In this document: one piece after another, positions 42,507 through 51,968 of the stretch | How positions within the stretch are numbered: the stretch's first letter is position 1 | How the letters are laid out: each line of letters opens with the position of its first letter | Source of the DNA: Terrisporobacter petrolearius | GTDB lineage: Bacteria; Bacillota; Clostridia; Peptostreptococcales; Peptostreptococcaceae | Reading direction: 5' to 3' (one strand) | Assembly: GCF_032598785.1 (NCBI RefSeq) | Contig: NZ_CP102984.1 | Length of the DNA: 64,000 bases | The notes under the pieces: model-generated | What the model was told of the DNA's origin: nothing | Seen by the model: only the letters and a program-made list of their open reading frames with translations | The model's database searches: none | Translations under genes and position numbers: made by a program

Positions 42507-43808
42507 ATGAAAAAGTTTTTATCTTTTTTGCTAGCATTTCTTTTTTCTATAACAACTTTTTCAGGTCCAATTTCTGTATTTGCTGATAGCAAAGATGTAT
42601 CTATTTCTTCACCTAACTCCGTAGTATTAGACTACGAAACAGGTACAGTGCTTTATGAGAAGAACGGAAATAAAAAAATATATCCAGCATCAACAACAAA
42701 GATATGGACTGCTTATCTAGTTATAAAAAATGTAAAAGATTTAGACCACTCTATTGAGATTGATAAAGATCTTTCTGTAGATGGTTCGAGTATGTACTTA
42801 CAAAAAGGGGAAATATTTACTGTTAGAGAATTATTACAAGGATTACTTGTACATTCTTCAAATGATACTGCAGAAGTATTGGCTGAATATGTATCTGGAT
42901 CCAAAGAAGCTTTTGCTGACTTAATGAACAAAGAGGCTAAGGCAATAGGGGCAAAAAATACTCATTTTAATAATCCACATGGATTACCTGACAAAGAACA
43001 TTATACAACTGCTTACGATATGGCTTTAATGGCAAGACAAGCTATGAGTAATGACCTTATTAGAGAAATAGTTAGCACAAAATCATTAACCTTTGAAAAG
43101 TGCGATACCCCTACTAGTAAACGTTTTATAACAAGAACTTTCTTTAATACAAATAAGTTTTTAACTTCAACTGAAAAAATCGAATATAAAGGAAAGTCTG
43201 TAGATATAAAATACGACATAATAGATGGGATAAAAACAGGGTATACTGATGATGCAGGAAGATGCTTATTATCAAGTGCCGTAAAAAATGACATGAGAGT
43301 TATATCAGCAGTTTATAAAGATGCTGGTACTGATGTGTATGCAGACTCTAGAACTCTTATAGATTATGCCTTTAACAATTACTACAATCAAACAATAATT
43401 AACAAGGCTGATTATACCAAGAGCAAAAGGGTTCTATTTACTGAAGAAAAAGAATTACTTTACGAACCTGAATTTAACTATAAAATTGTTTTAGAAAAGG
43501 GAAGTAAAGCATCTGAAAATTATAATGCAAAAGTCAATTTAGACTATGATTTGCCTATTAAAAAAGGGGATAAAGTAGGTACCCTTGACGTATACAACGG
43601 TAAAACTTTAGAAAAAACCATAAATTTAGTAGCAAAAAATAATTTAAATAGTTTATTTGGATTTATTACAGAAAATACTACTGTAAAATATTCTATTAAA
43701 CTTGCTTTGGCTTTAATTTCTTTATTTATTATATTTATAATTTCTAAAATAATAAAGAAAAGAAAAGCAAGAAGAAGAAGAAAATCAGTCAATTTTAAAA
43801 GAAAATAA
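42507..43808 (+). CDS. D-alanyl-D-alanine carboxypeptidase (DacF/PBP5 type)
   Basis: 433 residues. A signal peptide (about 1-26, ending near VFADS) is followed by the S11 peptidase domain with PASTTKIW (S-x-x-K), HSSNDTAE (S-x-N) and DGIKTGYTDDAG (K-T-G), then the PBP5 C-terminal beta domain. A membrane helix at about 395-415 and a very basic tail (KKRKARRRRKSVNFKRK) anchor it. It trims the terminal D-Ala from peptidoglycan stem peptides. The ATG has GGGAGG. Which dac paralogue it is cannot be told. Confidence 0.93.
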   Translation: MKKFLSFLLAFLFSITTFSGPISVFADSKDVSISSPNSVVLDYETGTVLYEKNGNKKIYPASTTKIWTAYLVIKNVKDLDHSIEIDKDLSVDGSSMYLQKGEIFTVRELLQGLLVHSSNDTAEVLAEYVSGSKEAFADLMNKEAKAIGAKNTHFNNPHGLPDKEHYTTAYDMALMARQAMSNDLIREIVSTKSLTFEKCDTPTSKRFITRTFFNTNKFLTSTEKIEYKGKSVDIKYDIIDGIKTGYTDDAGRCLLSSAVKNDMRVISAVYKDAGTDVYADSRTLIDYAFNNYYNQTIINKADYTKSKRVLFTEEKELLYEPEFNYKIVLEKGSKASENYNAKVNLDYDLPIKKGDKVGTLDVYNGKTLEKTINLVAKNNLNSLFGFITENTTVKYSIKLALALISLFIIFIISKIIKKRKARRRRKSVNFKRK

Positions 43809-43842
43809 AAATAAGATGGATCATCCATCTTATTTTTTATTT
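43809..43842. terminator. Bidirectional terminator between the carboxypeptidase and argH
   Basis: AATAAGATGGA/TCCATCTTATT stem (11 bp, 3-nt loop) at 43810-43834, with A and T tracts, between convergent stops at 43808 and 43837. Confidence 0.88.
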
Positions 43843-45153
43843 TAAACTTTTCTTTATACCTTTATCCAGTATATTTTCATAATCAATAAAATCATATATA
43901 TCTTCATCAAAAACTTTAGAGAAACTATGTAACTCACCTAAAGATAAATCTTCTATAGATTTATTATTATCTTCACAATAAATTACAATTCTACCCACTA
44001 TACCATGAGCATCCCTAAAAGGCACATTTTTATTTACTAAATAATCTGCTACCTCTGTAGCATTTAAAAAGCCACCTTTAACAGCTTTTTTCATATTATC
44101 TTTTCTAATTTTCAATGTAGCTATCATTCTCTCCATTATTTGAAGACACATGGAAATAGTGTTTACACTATCAAAAAATCCTTCTTTGTCTTCCTGCATA
44201 TCTTTGTTATAAGCTAGAGGCAATCCCTTCATTACTGTTAATAGAGAAATTAAGTTACCATATACTCTTCCTGTTTTTCCTCTTATCAATTCTGCTCCAT
44301 CAGGATTTTTCTTTTGTGGCATTATAGAACTACCAGTTGAATATAAATCATCTAACTCAATAAATCTAAATTCTTGAGAACTCCAAAGTATTAGTTCCTC
44401 ACTAAGTCTGCTTAGATGCATCATTATTATAGAAAAATCACTCATAAGTTCCAATAAATAATCTCTATCACTTACTCCATCCATAAAATTGTCTACTGGC
44501 TTTTTAAATCCCAACATGTCACAAGTAATATTTCTATCAATATTATGAGTAGTACCAGCCAATGCCCCACATCCTAAAGGCGATTCATCTAAAATTTCTA
44601 AAGCATTATTTAGTCTTTTACTATCCCTATCTAACATACTATAATAAGCCATAAGGTGATGTTTAAATGTAACTACTTGAGCTCTTTGTAAATGAGTATA
44701 TCCAGGCATAATAACCGGATTATTATTTGCCACTTCTTTAAGTGTATTTTTTAACTTGTCTACATAGAAAATAATTTCTTTACATTTTTCCTTTGCAAAT
44801 AATCTCATATCTATAGCTACTTGATCATTTCTACTTCTTCCAGTATGAAGTTTTTTACCCACATCTCCAACTCGCTCAATTAAATTTATCTCAACAAAAC
44901 TATGAATATCTTCATAATTTCCTATAAGAGATAACTTTCCTTCTTCTATGTCTTTCTCTATGGATTTTAGACCTTCAATTATTGTTTTTCCTTCTTCTTC
45001 ACTTAACAAGTTAACCTTAACTTGCATATGAACATGAGCTAAACTTCCCTCAATATCTTTTTTATATAAAAGTGAGTCAAAGCCAAAGGATTTATTAAAT
45101 TCCTCCATTAACTTATTTTCATCACTTCTAAAACGTCCTCCCCAAAGTTTCAT
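43837..45153 (-). CDS. argH: Argininosuccinate lyase
   Basis: 438 residues of the fumarase/aspartase superfamily. The signature GSSIMPQKKNPDGAELIRGK with the mobile catalytic loop is present, as are HTGRSRNDQVA and GYTHLQRAQ. It cleaves argininosuccinate to arginine and fumarate. No argG or other arginine biosynthesis gene is nearby. The end is at the shared terminator with the carboxypeptidase gene. ATG with a GGGGGC-type ribosome-binding site. Confidence 0.95.
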   Translation of the reverse strand: MKLWGGRFRSDENKLMEEFNKSFGFDSLLYKKDIEGSLAHVHMQVKVNLLSEEEGKTIIEGLKSIEKDIEEGKLSLIGNYEDIHSFVEINLIERVGDVGKKLHTGRSRNDQVAIDMRLFAKEKCKEIIFYVDKLKNTLKEVANNNPVIMPGYTHLQRAQVVTFKHHLMAYYSMLDRDSKRLNNALEILDESPLGCGALAGTTHNIDRNITCDMLGFKKPVDNFMDGVSDRDYLLELMSDFSIIMMHLSRLSEELILWSSQEFRFIELDDLYSTGSSIMPQKKNPDGAELIRGKTGRVYGNLISLLTVMKGLPLAYNKDMQEDKEGFFDSVNTISMCLQIMERMIATLKIRKDNMKKAVKGGFLNATEVADYLVNKNVPFRDAHGIVGRIVIYCEDNNKSIEDLSLGELHSFSKVFDEDIYDFIDYENILDKGIKKSLK

Positions 45154-45225
45154 CTAAATTGCCCCCTTTAGCACATAATTTGTCCTATTAATCTACATTT
45201 CTTATAATAGTAGCATAATTATTAA

Positions 45226-46065
45226 TTAAGCACTAACAACTTTTTGTAAAATTAAATCATTTATAGCCTTAGCTACCCCACTATCTCCATTTTTATCTGT
45301 TATATGATTAGCAATTTTTTTCACATCTTCTTCTGCATTTCCCATTGCCACACCTGTTCCTGCAAATTCAATCATAGATAAATCATTGTAATTGTCTCCA
45401 AAAGCCATAATTTGTTCTCTATCTATTTTTAATAAATTAGATAGGTACTCTACAGCATTCCCTTTATGACTTCCCTCACTCATCATTTCTAAGTTGCCTT
45501 TCCATGAAGATGTAATTTCTATATTATTTACAAATTGTAAATCAGCTCTAACTTTATCTAATAAATTTTCCATTTCCATTTCCATAACATTAAACTTTAA
45601 AACATTGCTGCTTTTAACATCTTCTCTTAAATCTTTTTTAAATATTATTTCAGCCTTATCAGAAAAATTTTTTTGAATAAATTCTTTCATAAATTTCTTT
45701 TCTTTTTCAGTCTCATACTTTTGAAATATCTTTTCATCTGTATAAACTTGATATCTAAGATTATATTCATCTATAATATCCATTATTTTCAAACATATAT
45801 CTTTATCTATAAAATTAGAATATAGAACTTCATTTGTTATTGGATGTTTAATTATAGATCCATTGGAAGATATTATTGGCATTGTATTATCTAAAAAAGT
45901 AACATGTTCCTTAGCTGAATCATGAAATCTCCCTGTAGCAAAAACAACTTTAATCCCCATTTTTTCTGCTTCCTTTAATGCAATTTTATTTTCCTCTGTA
46001 ATTTTATGGTCTTCACCTAAAACAGTGCCATCCATATCTGTAACTATCAATTTATAATTTTTCAT
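45226..46065 (-). CDS. Cof-type HAD-IIB family phosphatase
   Basis: 279 residues from the ATG at 46063-46065; a GTG two codons earlier is 4 nt from AGAGG and is also possible. HAD motifs: I, VTDMDGTVL; II, FATGR; III, K204 region in GNLEMMSEGSHKGNAVEYL; IV, MAFGDNYNDLSMIEFAG. The large type IIB cap domain lies between motifs II and III. Members dephosphorylate sugar phosphates, FMN or PLP; the substrate cannot be predicted. It lies 72 nt after argH and could be read from its own promoter. Confidence 0.88.
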   Translation of the reverse strand: MKNYKLIVTDMDGTVLGEDHKITEENKIALKEAEKMGIKVVFATGRFHDSAKEHVTFLDNTMPIISSNGSIIKHPITNEVLYSNFIDKDICLKIMDIIDEYNLRYQVYTDEKIFQKYETEKEKKFMKEFIQKNFSDKAEIIFKKDLREDVKSSNVLKFNVMEMEMENLLDKVRADLQFVNNIEITSSWKGNLEMMSEGSHKGNAVEYLSNLLKIDREQIMAFGDNYNDLSMIEFAGTGVAMGNAEEDVKKIANHITDKNGDSGVAKAINDLILQKVVSA

Positions 46066-46133
46066 ACTCACTTTACCTCTTTTTATTATTTAGTCACTTT
46101 ATATTTTATCATATAGATAAATACCCTTAAAAC

Positions 46134-46177
46134 AAAAAAATATAGCATAAATACAAATATTTTATACTATATTTTTC
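46134..46177 (-). terminator. Terminator after the cation/proton antiporter
   Basis: AAAAATATAG-x-ATAAA arms pair across a short AT-rich loop, followed by seven T on the minus strand, within 6 nt of the antiporter stop. Confidence 0.65.
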
Positions 46178-46181
46178 ATTC

Positions 46182-47447
46182 TTAATTTAATGTTACCTCT
46201 TTACTTTCTTCCTCTTCCATTTCTAGTAAACCAAGTTTTTTAGCTACAAGCTTAGTTGTACTTCCTTGTAATATAAGTGTTATTAATATTGTCATAAACA
46301 CAATAGATGATATTATTTCACTTCCAGGCACCTTCATAGCAGTAATTATACCACAAAGGGCTGCTGGGATAACTCCTGTTTCCCTTACCCACATCATAAA
46401 TATAAGTTGGTTTTTATTCCATTTTGCTTTTCTATCTACTAAAGTACATACTAGTACACACAAAGGTCTTACTATAAAGATTAAACCTAGAACAGATATT
46501 AACGAAGGTACGAAATATTTAAACAACACATCTAGTTGAACTTGACTACCTAATATTATAAATATGCACATTCTACAAATTGTACCTAAAGTTTCTGCCA
46601 CACTACAATCTGCATCATAATGTTTTTGGCTAAGCCATAATTTAAAGTTCTGTTTGTTTCCTGTAACCAAACCAACTATAAAACATGACATATATCCACT
46701 ACCACCTAAGTAGGTAGAAAGCTCATATGCTATTATTACAGATAGTATAGATATTATAGGTGTATAATCTTTAAATATTCCCTTGGGGCTGTCATTTACT
46801 AAGAATAATAAAACTAGCCCTGTAATTAAACCTACTATTATCCCCACTATAACCATAATGCAAAGATTATATATATTTTCCTCTACAGAAAAATGCCCTC
46901 CCATAATTATGGATAGAACTGCCACTGTTAATATTGCCCCAGTAGCATCATTTAATGCAGATTCACTAATTACTGTTTGTTTTACTTTTTTATCAATTTT
47001 CACTTGGTTAAATATCGGCACAATTGTTGCTGGGTCTGTAGATGCTATTATTGAACCGGCTAAAAGACACGTCATAAAACTAATTTGAAAATTCAGCCCT
47101 ATAATTTTTGCCATAAAAAATGATGTTATAACAACACCAAGTGTAGATAAAAGAAATACACTAATTTTTACATCTTTCAGGACTTTTAAACTAACTTCTT
47201 TTCCTCCCAAATATAAAATAAATGCTGATCCAAATGTTAATATTAATTGATTTTCTAGTTGAAACTGAGTAATATCAATAATTTTCAAAACGGAAGGCCC
47301 TAAAAATATACCAACAATCAAAAACAATACTACATCCGGTATATTTATTAATTCACTACCTTTGCTGCATATTATCCCAGTAATAGCTATGGTTGCAAAT
47401 AGAATTAATAACTTGTTACATGCTATTGCATGAATGGATGTTTCCAT
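46182..47447 (-). CDS. Cation:proton antiporter (Na+/H+ exchanger family)
   Basis: 421 residues with about 12-13 membrane segments. The Na_H_Exchanger fold shows IIASTDPATIVPIFNQVKIDKKVKQTVISESALNDATGAI (split here as ASTDPATIVPIF and ESALNDATGAI), the ion-site pattern of CPA1/NhaP-type antiporters with the Asp in the ND pair. The short C-terminal tail (EMEEEESKEVTLN) has no RCK domain. It would exchange Na+ or K+ for H+. The gene is alone between two terminators. Confidence 0.85.
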   Translation of the reverse strand: METSIHAIACNKLLILFATIAITGIICSKGSELINIPDVVLFLIVGIFLGPSVLKIIDITQFQLENQLILTFGSAFILYLGGKEVSLKVLKDVKISVFLLSTLGVVITSFFMAKIIGLNFQISFMTCLLAGSIIASTDPATIVPIFNQVKIDKKVKQTVISESALNDATGAILTVAVLSIIMGGHFSVEENIYNLCIMVIVGIIVGLITGLVLLFLVNDSPKGIFKDYTPIISILSVIIAYELSTYLGGSGYMSCFIVGLVTGNKQNFKLWLSQKHYDADCSVAETLGTICRMCIFIILGSQVQLDVLFKYFVPSLISVLGLIFIVRPLCVLVCTLVDRKAKWNKNQLIFMMWVRETGVIPAALCGIITAMKVPGSEIISSIVFMTILITLILQGSTTKLVAKKLGLLEMEEEESKEVTLN

Positions 47448-47503
47448 GTCTCCATCTCCTTTTTTCGTGTATGTTATTTTATATCATAATATTAATTATA
47501 AAT

Positions 47504-47534
47504 AAAAAATGACCATCTGTGATGGTCATTTGTG
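47504..47534 (-). terminator. Terminator after ridA
   Basis: AATGACCATC/GATGGTCATT stem (10 bp, 3-nt loop, 47509-47530) with a T run on the minus strand, 28 nt past ridA. Confidence 0.85.
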
Positions 47535-47557
47535 TTAAATTTATGTTATAAATTTTA

Positions 47558-47941
47558 CTATTCAACTACTGCTATTATTTCTATTTCAACCTTAACGTCT
47601 TTTGGTAATCTAGCAACTTCAACACAAGCTCTAGCTGGTTTATTTTCTCCAAAATATTCAGCATAAACTTCGTTTATTTGAGCGAATTCATTCATATCCT
47701 TTATGAATACTGTAGTTTTAACTACATGTGAGAAATCAGCTCCTGCTTCTTTTAATATAGCTTGAAGATTTTTTAATGATTGAGCAGTTTGTGCTTTTAC
47801 ATCTCCTTCAACTATTTCCATTGTTTCTGGAACAAAAGGAACTTGTCCTGATATAAATAATAAATTTCCAGCCTTAACAGCTTGAGAATATGGTCCTATT
47901 GCAGCTGGTGCATTATTAGTATGTATAACTTGATGTTTCAT
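47558..47941 (-). CDS. ridA: RidA family enamine/imine deaminase
   Basis: 127 residues, standard length. Motifs: NAPAAIGPYSQAVKAGNLLFISGQ, VKTTVFIKDMNEFAQINEVYAEYF, and the catalytic arginine in ARACVEVARLPKDVKVEIEIIAV. It hydrolyses reactive enamine/imine intermediates from PLP enzymes. Monocistronic, flanked by terminators. ATG with AGGAGG. Confidence 0.94.
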   Translation of the reverse strand: MKHQVIHTNNAPAAIGPYSQAVKAGNLLFISGQVPFVPETMEIVEGDVKAQTAQSLKNLQAILKEAGADFSHVVKTTVFIKDMNEFAQINEVYAEYFGENKPARACVEVARLPKDVKVEIEIIAVVE

Positions 47942-48051
47942 GTTTTTTACCTCCTAAAAAATATATTGATTAAAAACATTTTCCTCTCTATTATACTACT
48001 CATAAAAAGAATTGTACATATGGTTTTTTATAATTCTTTTTTATTTAATAA

Positions 48052-48092
48052 ACAAAAAAAGGCCTAAATATTTATTTTTAGACCTTTTTTTT
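48052..48092 (-). terminator. Terminator after leuS
   Basis: AAAAAAAGGCCTAAA pairs with TTTAGACCTTTTTTT (one mismatch) around a 9-nt loop. It lies 30 nt past the leuS stop. Confidence 0.82.
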
Positions 48093-48121
48093 ATTTTCAC
48101 TTTATATATTTAAAGCAAATT

Positions 48122-50542
48122 CTATTTAACAACTATGTTTACTAATTTTTTAGGAACAGCAATAACTTTTACTATGTTTTTACCTTCTATTGCAGCTTTA
48201 ACTTTTTCGCTTTCTAAAGCTACTTTTTCCATATCTTCTCTAGCTATATTAGCATCCATAGATACTTTGTCTCTTAATTTACCATTAACTTGAACTATTA
48301 CTTCTACTTCATCTTGAACTAAAGCTTTTTCGTCGTATTTAGGCCAGTTTATATCAAATACACTACCTTCTTTACCTATCATAGTCCATAATTCTTCACC
48401 TACATGAGGAGTGAATGGTGCAAGTATAGTAACTATAGTTTCGATACCTTCTCTGATTATTCCATCATTTCTAGTATTTAATTCTTTATATTTGTACATT
48501 TCGTTTATTAATTCCATTAATGCTGCTATAGCAGTATTAAATCCAAATTTTTCACTTAAATCAGCAGTAACTTTTTTAAGTGTTGAATGTATTACAAGTC
48601 TCATAGCTTTGTCTTCTTTAGTTACAGCTTTAACCTCTGCATTTGATTTAGCAACTTCAGCTAATTCATCAACTAATCTGTAAACTCTGTTTAAGAATCT
48701 GAAGCATCCTTCAACACCTTGTTCTGACCAGTCTAAGTCTCTTTCTGGTGGTGCTGCGAATAATACGAATAATCTAGCAGTATCTGCTCCGTATTTGTTT
48801 ATTATTTCTATAGGTGATACAGTATTACCTTTAGACTTACTCATTTTACTTCCATCCATTAAAACCATACCTTGAGTTAACAAGTTTTTGAATGGTTCAT
48901 CAAAGTCTAACATTCCCATTGATTTGAACGCTTTAACAAAGAATCTAGCGTAAAGTAAATGCATTATAGCATGCTCTACCCCACCTATATATTGATCTAC
49001 TGGCATCCATTTATTTACTAATTGTTTATCAAATGGCTCTTCAGTATTTTTAGGATCTATATATCTTAAGAAGTACCAAGATGAATCTACAAATGTATCC
49101 ATAGTATCAACTTCTCTTCTAGCTTCTTTTCCACAGTGAGGACAAGGAGTAGTTGCAAATGCTTGGGAAGTAGTAAGTGGAGATTCTCCTTTTCCTGTGA
49201 ATTCAACATCTGTAGGAAGTAATACTGGTAAATCTTTTTTATCTACTGGCACTATTCCACAGTCATCACAGTATACAACTGGTATTGGACATCCCCAGTA
49301 TCTTTGTCTAGATAATAACCAGTCTCTAAGTCTATAGTTAGTTGTTTTCTTACCTCTATTATCTTTGGCAAGTTTTTCAACTATAGCTTCAAATGCATCT
49401 GAAGCATCCATACCGTTGAATTCTTCTGAATTTATCATTTTATTATCTTCATCTATAACAGGTATTATATCTAAACCAAATTTTTCGGCAAACTCTTTAT
49501 CTCTATCATCATGAGCTGGAACTGCCATTATGGCTCCAGTACCATAGTCAGCTAATACATAGTTTGCTATCCAAACTGGTATTTTCTTGTTGTTTACTGG
49601 GTTTATAACATATTTACCAATAAACATACCTTCTTTTTCTACATCAGAAGCAGTTCTTTCTATTTCTGTCTTAGTGTGCATTTTTGCTATGAAAGCATTA
49701 ACGTCAGCTTCATATTCAGTTCCTACAACTAATTCTTGAACAAGTTCACTTTCAGGAGCTAAAACCATGAAAGTAACACCATACGTAGTATCTGGTCTAG
49801 TAGTGTAAACTGTCATAGATTTGTCAGTTCCATCTATATCAAATACTAATTCAGCACCATTAGATTTTCCAATCCAGTTTCTTTGCATTGTTTTAACTTT
49901 TTCTGGCCATCCATCTAAAGTGTCTAAGTCATTTAGTAATTCCTCAGCAAATGCAGTAGTTTTGAAATACCATTGTTCTAAATCTTTTTTAACAACTACG
50001 CTATCACATCTATCGCAAAGTCCTCCAACAACTTGCTCATTAGCAAGAACTGTCTCACAAGATGGACACCAGTTAACGAAAGATTTTTTCTTATAAGCAA
50101 GACCTGCTTCTAAGAATTTCAAGAATATTTCTTGTGTAAATCTATAATATTCTGGAGTAGAAGTAGCTACTTCTCTTTCCCAGTCATAACTTAATCCTAA
50201 TAATTTTAATTGACCTTTCATGTCTTCTATGTTTGCCATAGTCCATTTATGCGGATGTACTCCATGTTTTATAGCCGCATTTTCAGCTGGTAAACCAAAT
50301 GAATCCCATCCCATTGGATGAAGTACATTGTATCCTTCCATTTTCTTAAATCTAGCAACTACGTCACCTATAGAGTAGTTTCTAACATGCCCCATATGTA
50401 TGTTTCCTGATGGGTAAGGGAACATCTCTAAAGCATAATAATTTGGTTTTGAAGAATCTGTTGTGTCAGTTTTATATTGATTATTTTCTGTCCATGTTTT
50501 TTGCCATTTGTCTTCAATCTTTTTAAAATTGTAAACGCTCAT
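48122..50542 (-). CDS. leuS: Leucyl-tRNA synthetase
   Basis: 806 residues, normal for bacterial LeuRS. Class I signatures are PYPSGNIHMGH (HIGH) and DGSKMSKSKGN (KMSKS). The CP1 editing domain (about 220-420) contains TTRPDTTYG and DYGTGAIMAVPAHDDRD. Zinc-site cysteines appear in CPSCETVLANEQVVGGLCDRC (split as CPSC and CDRC). The tRNA-binding C-terminal domain ends near KVIAVPKKLVNIV. A T-box leader with a Leu codon lies upstream. Confidence 0.98.
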   Translation of the reverse strand: MSVYNFKKIEDKWQKTWTENNQYKTDTTDSSKPNYYALEMFPYPSGNIHMGHVRNYSIGDVVARFKKMEGYNVLHPMGWDSFGLPAENAAIKHGVHPHKWTMANIEDMKGQLKLLGLSYDWEREVATSTPEYYRFTQEIFLKFLEAGLAYKKKSFVNWCPSCETVLANEQVVGGLCDRCDSVVVKKDLEQWYFKTTAFAEELLNDLDTLDGWPEKVKTMQRNWIGKSNGAELVFDIDGTDKSMTVYTTRPDTTYGVTFMVLAPESELVQELVVGTEYEADVNAFIAKMHTKTEIERTASDVEKEGMFIGKYVINPVNNKKIPVWIANYVLADYGTGAIMAVPAHDDRDKEFAEKFGLDIIPVIDEDNKMINSEEFNGMDASDAFEAIVEKLAKDNRGKKTTNYRLRDWLLSRQRYWGCPIPVVYCDDCGIVPVDKKDLPVLLPTDVEFTGKGESPLTTSQAFATTPCPHCGKEARREVDTMDTFVDSSWYFLRYIDPKNTEEPFDKQLVNKWMPVDQYIGGVEHAIMHLLYARFFVKAFKSMGMLDFDEPFKNLLTQGMVLMDGSKMSKSKGNTVSPIEIINKYGADTARLFVLFAAPPERDLDWSEQGVEGCFRFLNRVYRLVDELAEVAKSNAEVKAVTKEDKAMRLVIHSTLKKVTADLSEKFGFNTAIAALMELINEMYKYKELNTRNDGIIREGIETIVTILAPFTPHVGEELWTMIGKEGSVFDINWPKYDEKALVQDEVEVIVQVNGKLRDKVSMDANIAREDMEKVALESEKVKAAIEGKNIVKVIAVPKKLVNIVVK

Positions 50543-50631
50543 GATTTACCTCCTAAGTATTCTCTGTAATAATTTCCATAAGTATTATTTTATCCAAATT
50601 GAGAAATTCTAAAATTTCTTAATAATATTAA

Positions 50632-50868
50632 AAAAATCCCCGTCCTAAACTTTACGTTTAGGGACGAGGATATATTTTCGCGGTACCACCCTAATTAGTT
50701 TACAAAAGTAAACTCTCTTAGACAGTTTTTATGCCAACTAAGGCCAAATAATTCAATGTTAGCAAGTTCAAAAATAGTTTATGCTGATTCACACCAAATA
50801 TCAGCTCTCTGAAATAAACAAAGTTTTCTACTACTCTAACTTATTTGATTTCAATCTTTATTTTTCTA
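50632..50868 (-). ncRNA. T-box leader (tRNA-Leu responsive) of leuS
   Basis: On the minus strand the leader holds the T-box sequence AGGGTGGTACCGCG (50680-50693) and a terminator stem CCTCGTCCCTAAAC/GTTTAGGACGGGG plus seven T (50632-50672). Stem I is near 50764-50830 with AGAGAG and GGTGTGAA. The likely specifier codon is CTT (Leu) at 50764-50766, following TTTGAA, as expected for LeuRS. Uncharged tRNA-Leu would stabilise the antiterminator and allow leuS transcription. Confidence 0.93.
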
Positions 50869-50870
50869 TA

Positions 50871-50899
50871 ATATTAACATCTTTATGCTAAAGTGTCAA
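50871..50899 (-). promoter_or_regulatory. Sigma-A promoter of the leuS T-box transcript
   Basis: On the minus strand TTGACA (50894-50899), 17 nt, TAATAT (50871-50876). The -35 box lies inside the last codons of rsfS, so leuS is separately controlled from nadD-yqeK-rsfS. Confidence 0.8.
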
Positions 50900-51242
50900 C
50901 ATCCACGTATGGAGCATCTTTCCATAGTTTTTCTAAATTATAGAACCCTCTATTTTCTTCATCAAATACGTGAACCATTACATCACCATAATCAAGTAAT
51001 ATCCAATTTTGAGTTTCATATCCCTCTTTTGATCTTGGTTCTATTCCGTGCTCTGTTAAGGCATCTTGTACATTATCTGCTATTGCTTTAACTTGTCTTG
51101 TAGAACCAGCAGTTGCTATAACAAAATAATCACATAGAGAAGATACTTTCCCTATATTTATTATTGATATATCTTGACCTAATTTATCATCAATTGCATC
51201 GTAAACAATCTTTGTCATTTGTTCAACAGTCATGTTAGTCAT
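50883..51242 (-). CDS. rsfS: Ribosome silencing factor RsfS
   Basis: 119 residues of the RsfS/Iojap family with LGQDISIINIGKVSSLCDYFVIATAGSTRQVKAIAD (split at LCDYFVIATAGSTRQVKAIA) and NWILLDYGDVMVHVFDEENR. It binds ribosomal protein uL14 and blocks subunit joining in starvation. The first ATG has AGGAGACGG upstream. It lies downstream of nadD-yqeK in the usual order. Confidence 0.95.
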   Translation of the reverse strand: MTNMTVEQMTKIVYDAIDDKLGQDISIINIGKVSSLCDYFVIATAGSTRQVKAIADNVQDALTEHGIEPRSKEGYETQNWILLDYGDVMVHVFDEENRGFYNLEKLWKDAPYVDVDTLA

Positions 51243-51383
51243 ATTCCGTCTCCTTTCAATTTTAAAGCTACCTAGTTATTATATCATAAATATTTGTATT
51301 ATTACTATTATATATACAAATTTAAAAATTTGCGCCTATTATTATACAATCTGACAATACTATTTTCCATAAATATAATTATT

Positions 51384-51968
51384 CTAGTTAAAAGTACCTA
51401 TAATCAACTCTTCCAAGATATAATTTCTAGCTTTTATAGTTCTTGGGTGTATTAACTGGTTATTATCTATGATAAATTTTATAGTATTATTGAAAGATAA
51501 AAGTAATGCTTCTTCTAATTTACCACTATATGTTAGTTCTCTCAACTCTTCTACTTTTGGAAAGTTTCTACCCTCTTCTATTAAGTCCGCCATATATATT
51601 ATTTTTTCTAAAAGAGACATATTTTCCTTTCCTGTAGTATGATATTTTATTGCATTTATAATTTCTTCATCCTTAATATTAAATACATCTACAGCTACAT
51701 AAGAACCTATAACGCTATGAGATAGAGCTATATTGTTTACTTCCAAAGGATCTAGTTCTACATTAAATCTTTTTATGCTATCTTCAATTTGTTCATCTGT
51801 AAAATATTTAGCACAATCATGAACAAGTCCCGCAATCTGGGCCTTTTCTTTGTCACACTTATATATTTCACTTAACTTTACTGCACATTTTGATACATTT
51901 AAAGAATGTTTTAATCTTCTTTCAGGTAACATCCCTTTTAGTGTTTTTTCTATTTGTTTTATATCCAT
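51384..51968 (-). CDS. yqeK: HD-domain diadenosine tetraphosphatase YqeK
   Basis: 194 residues. HD-domain metal ligands: RRLKHSLNVS (His), GLVHDCAKYF (HD), ALSHSVIGSYVA (His) and IIYMADLIEEGR (Asp). YqeK enzymes hydrolyse Ap4A symmetrically to ADP. Its start follows the nadD stop with no gap, so the pair is co-translated. 141 nt separate it from rsfS; a LytR-type gene often found there is absent. Confidence 0.92.
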   Translation of the reverse strand: MDIKQIEKTLKGMLPERRLKHSLNVSKCAVKLSEIYKCDKEKAQIAGLVHDCAKYFTDEQIEDSIKRFNVELDPLEVNNIALSHSVIGSYVAVDVFNIKDEEIINAIKYHTTGKENMSLLEKIIYMADLIEEGRNFPKVEELRELTYSGKLEEALLLSFNNTIKFIIDNNQLIHPRTIKARNYILEELIIGTFN

